A stretch of 27,655 nt of DNA from Flemingiibacterium sp045579105 (GTDB lineage: Bacteria; Bacillota; Clostridia; Oscillospirales; CAG-272), in the NCBI GenBank assembly GCA_045579105.1, contig JAZNLM010000021.1:1-27655 (forward strand). Direction: 5' to 3'. Shown in pieces: positions 1-6,351 of this stretch. Made by a program: the position numbers and the translations under genes. The notes beneath the pieces are model-generated. The model saw nothing but the letters and a program-made list of their open reading frames with translations, did not search any database and was not told where the DNA came from. Numbering within the stretch: position 1 is the first letter of the stretch; each line of letters opens with the position of its first letter.

Positions 1-557
1 CCAAGAGCAATGCTGTTTATAAGGAAAGTCATATTCTCAGCAAGGCTTCTCATTGTCTGAAGTCCCTCTTCATCCTCAACGGCATCGCCGGGCTTACCTC
101 CGTGGATACAGTTCCAGTAATTGCTGGTTGCGATGGGCATACCGGAGATGGCAAAATACTTGTTAAGCTCATCGAAGGTGGATGAACAGCCGCCGCGGCG
201 CGCAACTGCAACAGACGCACCGACCTTCATGGTCTTGTCGTAGGAAGTACAGTAGAACAGACGGTCAAGAAGAGAGATGAGCGTTCCGTTTGCAGATGAG
301 TAATATACGGGGCTTCCGATGACCAGACCGTCGCACTCCTCAAACTTTTTCACCAGCTCGTTTACGATATCGTCGTATACGCAAACGCCCGTACCAAGGC
401 AGTGGTTGCACGCGATACATCCGCGGATAACTCTGCCGCCTACCTGAACGGTCTCCGTCTCAAAGCCGTTCTTCTTAAATACCTTATCCATTTCCGCAAG
501 AGCGGTAGCGGTGTTTCCGTTCGCTCTGGGGCTTCCGTTTATCATTAAAATCTTCAC
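1..557 (-). CDS. Flavodoxin-fold NAD(P)H-dependent oxidoreductase / iron-sulfur flavoprotein-like, 3' end cut by window
   Basis: 185 codons are visible; the C-terminus lies beyond base 1. The start is GTG at 557, placed 5 nt after a GGAGG ribosome site, and gives MKILMINGSP, the N-terminal strand and phosphate loop of NADPH-dependent FMN reductases. GSPVYYSS near residues 81-88 is the second flavin-contact loop of this fold. Residues 47-59 read CIACNHCLGTGVC, spacing C-x2-C-x2-C-x5-C, which fits the compact motif known to bind a 4Fe-4S cluster in Isf-type iron-sulfur flavoproteins. Proteins of this family are soluble FMN enzymes that reduce quinones, flavins or other acceptors; the physiological substrate cannot be read from sequence. 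The gene stands alone with its own promoter (628-656). The family call is firm; the Fe-S cluster is inferred from spacing only. Confidence 0.85.
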   Translation of the reverse strand, partial: MKILMINGSPRANGNTATALAEMDKVFKKNGFETETVQVGGRVIRGCIACNHCLGTGVCVYDDIVNELVKKFEECDGLVIGSPVYYSSANGTLISLLDRLFYCTSYDKTMKVGASVAVARRGGCSSTFDELNKYFAISGMPIATSNYWNCIHGGKPGDAVEDEEGLQTMRSLAENMTFLINSIAL

Positions 558-569
558 ATTGACCTCCCT

Positions 570-603
570 CAGACGTACGCAAAGCCACTTTGACGCAAGT
601 CTG
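570..603. promoter_or_regulatory. Imperfect inverted repeat in the leader of the flavoprotein gene
   Basis: Arms CAGAC (570-574) and GTCTG (599-603) enclose an inner pair CAAAG (580-584) and CTTTG (588-592) around a 3-nt centre. The repeat lies between the promoter and the ribosome site of the minus-strand flavoprotein gene, so it could be an operator or a small leader hairpin. The middle of the arms does not pair, so the call is tentative. Confidence 0.35.
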
Positions 604-627
604 AAAACGCTGTATTTACTACCTTAT

Positions 628-656
628 ATTATATAATCAATCCGTAAAGATTTCAA
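628..656 (-). promoter_or_regulatory. Sigma-A promoter of the flavoprotein gene
   Basis: Read on the minus strand: -35 TTGAAA (651-656), 17-bp spacer, -10 TATAAT (628-633). The expected start near 620 leaves a leader of about 65 nt before the GTG codon at 557. Confidence 0.75.
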
Positions 657-712
657 TAGATATGGGGAAAATAATGTATTTTCGGAGAAATTCCATACCC
701 AAAATGCGAAAC

Positions 713-739
713 GGGGCAGAAAGTTAGCCTTTCTGCCCC
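713..739 (-). terminator. Terminator hairpin after groEL
   Basis: Perfect 11-bp stem GGGGCAGAAAG (713-723) with CTTTCTGCCCC (729-739) and a 5-nt loop, 23 bp downstream of the groEL stop. On the minus strand it is followed by GTTTCGCATTTT, a weak T tract. It should end groES-groEL transcription and insulate the flavoprotein promoter. Confidence 0.75.
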
Positions 740-762
740 ATGCTGTTTTACATATCGGGAAA

Positions 763-2394
763 TTAATACATGCCGCCCATGCCGCCGCCCATACCGGGTG
801 CTGCGGGAGCCTCAGGCTCGGGCTTGTGAGCAACGAGAGCCTCAGTTGTGAGAACTGTGGAAGCAACGCTGGAAGCGTTCTGAAGTGCGCTTCTTGTAAC
901 CTTTGCAGGGTCAACGATACCTGCAGCCATCATGTCAACGTACTCTTCCTTGTAAGCGTCGAAGCCGAAGCCTACCTTGCCGCTGCTCTGGATGGTGTTT
1001 ACGATAACGGAGCCCTCAAAGCCTGCGTTCTCAGCGATCTGACGAACGGGAGCCTCAAGGCTCTTGAGAACGATCTTAACGCCGGTCTTTTCGTCGCCGT
1101 CAACAGTGTCGAGAAGAGTCTTAACGTCCTCAATAACGTTGAGATAAGCAGTACCGCCACCTGCAACGATACCCTCTTCAACAGCTGCCTTGGTAGCGTT
1201 GAGAGCGTCCTCAATGCGGAGCTTCTTTTCCTTCATTTCGGTTTCGGTAGCCGCACCAACCTTGATAACAGCTACGCCACCGGAAAGCTTTGCAAGTCTT
1301 TCCATGAGCTTCTCACGGTCAAACTCGGAAGTGGTAATCTCAATAGCGGACTTAATCTGGGTAATTCTGGTCTGAATATCCTCGGGCGCGCCTGCACCGC
1401 CAACGATGATAGTATTTTCCTTGTTAACCTTGATCTGTCTTGCACGGCCGAGCTGGGTGATCTGGGTGTCCTTAAGCTCAAGACCGAGATCATCGGAGAT
1501 AACCTCACCGCCGGTGAGAGCCGCGATGTCGCGGAGCATTTCCTTACGTCTGTCGCCAAAGCCGGGAGCCTTAACTGCTACGCAAACGAAGGTACCGCGG
1601 AGCTTGTTGAGTACGAGAGTAGTGAGAGCCTCACCCTCAACGTCCTCTGCGATGATAAGGAGCTTCTTGCCTGCCTGAACGATCTGTTCGAGCACAGGAA
1701 GAATTTCCTGAATGTTGGAGATCTTCTTCTCGGTGATGAGAATAAAGGCGTCGTCAATAACAGCTTCCATCTTGTCTGTGTCAGTTGCCATGTAGGGGGA
1801 GAGGTAGCCGCGGTCGAACTGCATACCCTCAACCACCTCGCTGTAGGTTTCAGCGGACTTAGACTCCTCAACGGTGATAACACCGTCGCTTGTAACCTTT
1901 TCCATAGCGTCTGCGATAAGGTTACCGATAACCTCGTCGCCGGAAGATACCGTGCCAACACGTGCGATGTCTGCAGTGCCGCTTACCTTCTTGGAATTAG
2001 CGGTAAGACCTGCAACAGCCTTGTCAACTGCCTTCTGGATACCCTTGCGGATAACAATGGGGTTAGCACCTGCCGCTACATTCTTCATACCCTCGGTGAT
2101 GAATGCCTGCGCGAGAAGAGTCGCGGTGGTAGTACCATCACCTGCTGCATCGTTGGTCTTGGTAGCAACCTCACGAACGAGCTGTGCACCCATATTTTCA
2201 GCCGCATCCTCAAGCTCGATTTCCTTTGCGATAGTAACACCGTCATTGGTGATAAGGGGAGAGCCATACTTCTTGTCGAGTACTACGTTTCTGCCCTTGG
2301 GGCCCATGGTAATCTTAACAGTGTTAGCAAGCTTATCAACGCCTGCGAGAAGTGCGTTTCTTGCTTCAATTCCGTAAATGATATTCTTTGCCAT
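763..2394 (-). CDS. groEL: 60 kDa chaperonin GroEL (HSP60)
   Basis: The 543 residues are the normal length for bacterial GroEL. The protein forms the double-ring ATP-driven folding chamber in the cytosol and works with the GroES lid. Family marks seen are the N-terminal AKNIIYG and KITMGPKGRNVVLDK, the ATPase segment DAAGDGTTTATLLA, and the Gly/Met-rich tail ending GGGMGGMY. The ATG at 2394 follows an AAGGA ribosome site. It lies 51 nt downstream of groES on the same strand with no terminator between, so both genes are one operon under the CIRCE operator before groES. The gene is complete and shows no unusual residue. Confidence 0.98.
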   Translation of the reverse strand: MAKNIIYGIEARNALLAGVDKLANTVKITMGPKGRNVVLDKKYGSPLITNDGVTIAKEIELEDAAENMGAQLVREVATKTNDAAGDGTTTATLLAQAFITEGMKNVAAGANPIVIRKGIQKAVDKAVAGLTANSKKVSGTADIARVGTVSSGDEVIGNLIADAMEKVTSDGVITVEESKSAETYSEVVEGMQFDRGYLSPYMATDTDKMEAVIDDAFILITEKKISNIQEILPVLEQIVQAGKKLLIIAEDVEGEALTTLVLNKLRGTFVCVAVKAPGFGDRRKEMLRDIAALTGGEVISDDLGLELKDTQITQLGRARQIKVNKENTIIVGGAGAPEDIQTRITQIKSAIEITTSEFDREKLMERLAKLSGGVAVIKVGAATETEMKEKKLRIEDALNATKAAVEEGIVAGGGTAYLNVIEDVKTLLDTVDGDEKTGVKIVLKSLEAPVRQIAENAGFEGSVIVNTIQSSGKVGFGFDAYKEEYVDMMAAGIVDPAKVTRSALQNASSVASTVLTTEALVAHKPEPEAPAAPGMGGGMGGMY

Positions 2395-2445
2395 TATAAA
2401 TTATCCTTTCTGAAACAATAATTGATACAGCAATTTATTGCTGCC

Positions 2446-2730
2446 TTACTCAACAACAGCGAGAATGTCGCTCTGACGAACGATAATGTACTCGGTGCCG
2501 TCGCACTTAACTTCAGTGCCTGCGTACTTGCCGGTGATAACCTTCTGGCCAACCTCAACGGTCATAACAACCTCTTTCCCGTCAACGATTCCGCCGGGGC
2601 CAACTGCAACAACCTCTGCAACCTGGGGCTTTTCCTTAGCCGCGCCTGCAAGAATGATGCCACTCTTGGTGGTCTCCTCGGCCTCTACCATTTTAACGAC
2701 AACTCTGTCGCAAAGCGGTTTGATAGTCAT
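2446..2730 (-). CDS. groES: 10 kDa co-chaperonin GroES (HSP10)
   Basis: The 94-residue protein is full length for GroES, the heptameric lid that caps the GroEL chamber and triggers substrate release. It begins MTIKPLCDRVVVK, the conserved first strand. It contains the mobile-loop region EETTKSGIILAGAAKEKPQ, which contacts GroEL, and ends in the usual YIIVRQSDILAVVE strand. The start codon follows an AGGAGG ribosome site. It is the first gene of the groES-groEL operon, with CIRCE and the promoter in the 130 bp before it. No second copy is seen in the window. Confidence 0.98.
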   Translation of the reverse strand: MTIKPLCDRVVVKMVEAEETTKSGIILAGAAKEKPQVAEVVAVGPGGIVDGKEVVMTVEVGQKVITGKYAGTEVKCDGTEYIIVRQSDILAVVE

Positions 2731-2785
2731 AATAAATTCCTCCTAAATATTCGAGCCGTCTTTTTGACGTGCTTATTATCTCGTT

Positions 2786-2812
2786 TTAGCACTCAAAGAG
2801 TGCGAGTGCTAA
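2786..2812. promoter_or_regulatory. CIRCE operator (HrcA binding site)
   Basis: The 9-nt arms TTAGCACTC (2786-2794) and GAGTGCTAA (2804-2812) are separated by exactly 9 nt and match the CIRCE consensus with no mismatch. The element covers the likely transcription start of groES on the minus strand, so HrcA bound here would block initiation until heat stress. The hrcA gene itself is not in the window. Confidence 0.97.
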
Positions 2813-2823
2813 CGTACGAGTAT

Positions 2824-2853
2824 ATTGTACACCCAGCCCAAAGCAAAAGTCAA
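2824..2853 (-). promoter_or_regulatory. Sigma-A promoter of groES-groEL
   Basis: Minus strand: -35 TTGACT (2848-2853), 18-bp spacer, -10 TACAAT (2824-2829). The CIRCE element begins 11 bp downstream of the -10 box, the usual arrangement for HrcA-repressed operons. Confidence 0.75.
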
Positions 2854-3004
2854 GGCTTTTTTCTACAGTTTACATTTTAGTAACAACTTATTTCCACTAT
2901 ATATATTTATGCCAAAATACGTGATTTTGTGCTATATACGGCGTTCTTTACCTGATTTAGTTTTCATATAGTATTGTAACTATGATTTTGGGTGGTGCAC
3001 ACTT

Positions 3005-4387
3005 ATGATAAATACCGTAATTGACCTTGCAAACACGTACGTTTTCGGACCGGGACTCTGTATCGCCGTATTTTTCTGCGGCGTATACTTGCTTTTTCGG
3101 CTGAAACCGTTTTTTATAACTCATCCCCAAAAAACGCTGTCAGCATTAAAAAGCAGTACCGCCAACGGCATCTCGCCACTGCGCGCGATGATACTAGCCC
3201 TTGCCGGCACGCTCGGTGTTGGCAACATAGCCGGGGTTGCATCGGCGATAACTATCGGCGGTGCGGGCGCGGTATTCTGGATGCTTGTTAGCGCAATTGC
3301 CGCAATCCCGATAAAATATGCGGAAATCGTCCTCGCCGTGTGCCACAGACGGCGTGATAAAAGCGGTAAGCCGCACGGTGGCGCATATTTTTATATTGAA
3401 GAACACGGAACGCGTACAACTAAATTTCTGGCCGTATTTTTTGCCTTACTGTGCCTTATGGCCTCGCTCACAATGGGCTGCTCAGTACAGTCGAATGCTA
3501 TCTCGGTAAGTATGGAAGGTGCGCTCGGTCTGCCGCCGATAATATGCGGAATTATTGTCTGCGTGCTTACACTTACGGTCGCTTCGGGAGGACTTCGTCG
3601 CATATCGCTCCTCACGGAAAGGCTCATCCCCTTGATAAGCGGCGCTTACATAATTATGTCGCTGTACGTAATTTTCTCGAACACTTCTCTGCTAGGCGAA
3701 ATTATCGCCGATATCGTAAACGGTGCATTCTCGCCTGACGCGCTCGGCGGTGGGATTATCGGCTTTTTGACAGACCGCGCACTACGTATCGGCGTAACTC
3801 GTGGTATCGTTTCAAATGAGGCCGGATGCGGTACTGCTCCAATCGCTCACGCAAGCGCAGAGGTGAAATCCCCCGCAGCACAGGGCGTTTGGGGTATGTG
3901 TGAGGTCGCCATAGACACGATTGTAATCTGTATACTGACGGCTCTTGTGGTGCTTATCGGAGAAAAGCGCGGCGTGGCGTTATCTGCTGACGGAATGGTT
4001 TGCGCTACAGAAGCTTTCGGACGCTTCATACCGTTTTCCGATTTAATACTGTGCGTGTTTGTGGCGTTGTTCGCGTTCTGCACGATAGTCTGTTGGTTTT
4101 ACTACGGCACAGAAAGCCTTTCGTATCTAACAAAAAGCCGCCCAGCTGGTAAATTTTATCTTGCCCTTTATTCGCTGTGCGCTTTTCTCGGGTGTGTTTC
4201 AAAAAGTACAACGCTGTGGAGCCTTTCAGACCTTACAATAAGCGCAATGTGCGCCATCAATCTCGTCGCAGTAATGCTCTGTTTCCGCGAGATAAAAGAC
4301 GAAACTGACAAATATTTCGGAAAACGCCGATGTAATATTGTGAATACAGATATTCCTATTTTACATAATACTGTTGCAAAAAGTTGA
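3005..4387 (+). CDS. Sodium:alanine (amino-acid) symporter, AGCS family
   Basis: The 460-residue protein has about ten hydrophobic segments and is the right length for the alanine/glycine:cation symporter family, which imports alanine, glycine or related amino acids with sodium across the cytoplasmic membrane. Family signatures are LAGTLGVGNIAGVASAI near residues 65-81, the GGAYFYIE segment, and GIVSNEAGCGTAPIAHASA followed by the QGVWGMCEVAIDTI region. The ATG at 3005 has only a weak upstream site (GGGTGG), and no convincing promoter was found in the preceding 190 bp. The next gene starts 58 bp downstream with its own promoter. The family is sure; the exact substrate is not. Confidence 0.92.
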   Translation: MINTVIDLANTYVFGPGLCIAVFFCGVYLLFRLKPFFITHPQKTLSALKSSTANGISPLRAMILALAGTLGVGNIAGVASAITIGGAGAVFWMLVSAIAAIPIKYAEIVLAVCHRRRDKSGKPHGGAYFYIEEHGTRTTKFLAVFFALLCLMASLTMGCSVQSNAISVSMEGALGLPPIICGIIVCVLTLTVASGGLRRISLLTERLIPLISGAYIIMSLYVIFSNTSLLGEIIADIVNGAFSPDALGGGIIGFLTDRALRIGVTRGIVSNEAGCGTAPIAHASAEVKSPAAQGVWGMCEVAIDTIVICILTALVVLIGEKRGVALSADGMVCATEAFGRFIPFSDLILCVFVALFAFCTIVCWFYYGTESLSYLTKSRPAGKFYLALYSLCAFLGCVSKSTTLWSLSDLTISAMCAINLVAVMLCFREIKDETDKYFGKRRCNIVNTDIPILHNTVAKS

Positions 4388-4402
4388 AATCTGTGATATA
4401 AT
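4374..4402 (+). promoter_or_regulatory. Promoter of the formate/nitrite transporter gene
   Basis: -35 TTGCAA (4374-4379), 17-bp spacer, -10 TATAAT (4397-4402). It overlaps the last codons of the upstream symporter gene and lies 43 bp before the ATG at 4446. Confidence 0.65.
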
Positions 4403-4445
4403 GTAAGCAATATAATTCTTATGCACAGAAAGTGAAACAAAAACA

Positions 4446-5063
4446 ATGAAAAAAACAATTCTTTTAGCAACCCTTGCAGGCATCTGCATCGGTCTCGGCG
4501 GAACAGTGTTCCTGTCCGTTGACAATAAGGTTGTCGGCGCAGCACTCTTCTCCATTGGCCTTCTAACCATTCTTGCGTTCGGCTTCAACCTTTTTACAGG
4601 CAAGGTCGGATATGCGCTTGACAACAAGCTCTCCTACATAGGTACGCTCGCGCTCATCTGGTTCGGCAACCTTATCGGTACTGGACTTATGGCGGCGCTT
4701 GTTCGCTTCACTCGCATTTACGATGCACTCGGCACAAAGGTTCAGGGCATCGTTGATGGAAAGCTTGCGGATAACCCCGTAAGTATTCTGCTTCTCGCAA
4801 TCGGATGCGGTATGTGTATGTTCATAGCAGTTGACCAGTATAAGAAGCAGGACAGCATGGTAAAGGCACTGTTTGTTGTGTTCCCCGTAATGGTGTTTAT
4901 TCTCTGCTCGTTCGAGCACTGCATCGCAAATATGTTCTATTTTGCGCTCGCAGGAAGCTTTACTGTAAAGACGCTCGTATACCTGCTCATTATGACCGCC
5001 GGCAATTCTATTGGCGGTATGCTCATCCCAGCATTCACAAAGCTTCTCGGGAAAGGTAAATAA
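4446..5063 (+). CDS. Compact formate/nitrite transporter (FNT) family channel
   Basis: This 205-residue, very hydrophobic protein has six predicted membrane segments. FNT proteins are pentameric channels for small monovalent anions such as formate, nitrite, hydrosulfide or lactate. Seen here are FNLFTGKV in the second segment, matching the conserved ELFTGN-type break in the helix, SFEHCIANMFYF in the fifth segment with the central pore histidine, and GNSIGGM in the sixth. Usual family members have about 250-290 residues; this one lacks most of the cytosolic N-terminus and has short loops, but both half-repeats are complete. It has its own promoter and a strong terminator 10 bp after the stop. 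The transported ion cannot be named, since no pyruvate formate-lyase or nitrite gene is adjacent. Confidence 0.85.
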   Translation: MKKTILLATLAGICIGLGGTVFLSVDNKVVGAALFSIGLLTILAFGFNLFTGKVGYALDNKLSYIGTLALIWFGNLIGTGLMAALVRFTRIYDALGTKVQGIVDGKLADNPVSILLLAIGCGMCMFIAVDQYKKQDSMVKALFVVFPVMVFILCSFEHCIANMFYFALAGSFTVKTLVYLLIMTAGNSIGGMLIPAFTKLLGKGK

Positions 5064-5068
5064 CATTT

Positions 5069-5098
5069 AACCCGGAGACAATTGTCTCCGGGGTTTTT
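5069..5098 (+). terminator. Rho-independent terminator after the FNT gene
   Basis: A perfect 22-bp palindrome (5071-5092; arms CCCGGAGACAA and TTGTCTCCGGG) is followed by G and TTTTT. It ends the FNT transcript and insulates the carA promoter downstream. Confidence 0.92.
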
Positions 5099-5176
5099 AT
5101 AGCGTATATTTGCCATTTAATTCCTTTATACAACAATTTTATTTTTAAGATTGGAATATTTATGTATATTAGTGTC

Positions 5177-5206
5177 TTGACATAAACACGCTTCGCGTGG
5201 TATAAT
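5177..5206 (+). promoter_or_regulatory. carA promoter with a palindrome inside the spacer
   Basis: -35 TTGACA (5177-5182) and -10 TATAAT (5201-5206) are both consensus, with an 18-bp spacer. The spacer contains the inverted repeat CACGC (5187-5191), TTC, GCGTG (5195-5199), a likely repressor or activator site. The remaining 50-nt leader is too short for a PyrR attenuator or T-box and shows no such structure. Confidence 0.8.
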
Positions 5207-5256
5207 ATTATGAATGATATAATACTATATGTGTGAAATAAAAATGGAGGTATATT

Positions 5257-6330
5257 ATGCAGACTAAACCGACATATCTGATACTCGAAAACGGTACTGT
5301 TTTCGCTGGCAGATCTATTGGCTACGAAGCCGAAATCATCGGTGAAGCAGTGTTTACCACGGCTATGACCGGCTATATGTCAACTCTTACAGATCAGGGT
5401 TACAAGGGACAGTTCGTTGTTCAGACTTTCCCTCTTATAGGTAATTATGGTGTTGTTTCCCATGAATGTGAAAACAAGGGTGTTGCTCCCAGTGCTTATA
5501 TTGTTAGAGAATTATGTCAAGAGCCTTCAAATTTCAGATGTGAAGGTAGTCTTGGCGTTTTTTTAAGCGAAAATAAGATCGTGGGAATTGAGGGTATAGA
5601 CACAAGAAAGTTAACCCGTATACTTCGCGACAACGGCTCTATGAGAGCTAAAATAACATACACTCTGCCCGAAAAGCTCGACGATGTAATCACCGAAATC
5701 AAAGCATATACCGCACCGAAAACGGTGCTTGAAGCAACCTGCAAGGAAGCCACCACCGCTTCGGTTGCCAATGCTGCACACAAGGTCGTTCTTCTTGACC
5801 TTGGCACAGGAAGTGCTATAGCAAACGCACTCTCCGTACGCGGCTGCGAGGTAATCACCGTTCCCGCAACTACTACTGCTGAGGATATCCTCGCATACAA
5901 TCCCGACGGAGTGGTTCTCTCGAGCGGTCCCGACAGCCCCGAGAAATACCCCGAGATAATCGCGGAAATCAAGAAGCTTTCCGACAAGAAGATTCCAATG
6001 CTCGGCATTTGCCTCGGACATCTCATGCTCGCCCTCGCAAACGGGGCAAAGAGCGTAAAGCTCCCTCACGGTCACCGCGGCAGTATGCCGTCGATAAGAC
6101 TTTCCGACAAGCGCGTGTTCATCACATCGCAGAATCAGGGCTACACGCTTGACGAAGCAACCTTGCACAAGGATATTAAGGTAACCTACAAGAACGGTAA
6201 CGACGGCACGCTCGAAGGCGTTGCATACGAAAGCATCCCGGCAATCGGCGTTGCATTCCGTCCCACAAATGCAGGCGGTCCTAACGCAACACAGTTCATT
6301 TACGATCAGTTCATCGGTATGATGAAATAA
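5257..6330 (+). CDS. carA: Carbamoyl-phosphate synthase small subunit with a degenerate glutaminase site
   Basis: At 357 residues this is full-length CarA: an N-terminal CarB-contact domain (TAMTGYMSTLTD, PLIGNYGV, GIDTRKLTR) and a class I glutamine amidotransferase domain from about residue 180. In E. coli CarA the glutaminase hydrolyses glutamine with Cys269, His353 and Glu355. Here the cysteine is present (C252 in GICLGH), but the HPEASPGP-type block reads RPTNAGGP, so the histidine is Arg335 and the glutamate is Thr337. Further changes by alignment from memory: Ser47 to Gly48, Gly241 to Asp226, Gln273 to Leu256, His312 to Gln294; the DFGxKxN segment is DLGTGSA. The C-terminal YDQFIGMMK is normal and in frame, so this is not a frameshift. 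The fold is probably kept for CarB assembly without glutamine hydrolysis. An AATGGAGG site precedes the ATG, and carB follows after 21 nt. Confidence 0.93.
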   Translation: MQTKPTYLILENGTVFAGRSIGYEAEIIGEAVFTTAMTGYMSTLTDQGYKGQFVVQTFPLIGNYGVVSHECENKGVAPSAYIVRELCQEPSNFRCEGSLGVFLSENKIVGIEGIDTRKLTRILRDNGSMRAKITYTLPEKLDDVITEIKAYTAPKTVLEATCKEATTASVANAAHKVVLLDLGTGSAIANALSVRGCEVITVPATTTAEDILAYNPDGVVLSSGPDSPEKYPEIIAEIKKLSDKKIPMLGICLGHLMLALANGAKSVKLPHGHRGSMPSIRLSDKRVFITSQNQGYTLDEATLHKDIKVTYKNGNDGTLEGVAYESIPAIGVAFRPTNAGGPNATQFIYDQFIGMMK

Positions 6331-6351
6331 GCAGCAAGGAAGGAGATTATT

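Noticed and set aside
570..603. Inverted repeat in the flavoprotein leader as a riboswitch
   Set aside because: Too short and poorly paired in the middle; kept only as a tentative inverted repeat.
826..2421. 531-codon open frame on the plus strand opposite groEL
   Set aside because: It lies fully antisense to groEL, has no ribosome site or recognisable domain, and long open antisense frames are a known codon-bias effect in groEL.
2880..3004. Promoter for the sodium:alanine symporter gene
   Set aside because: TATAGT is present near 2969, but no acceptable -35 box lies 16-18 bp upstream; not strong enough to annotate.
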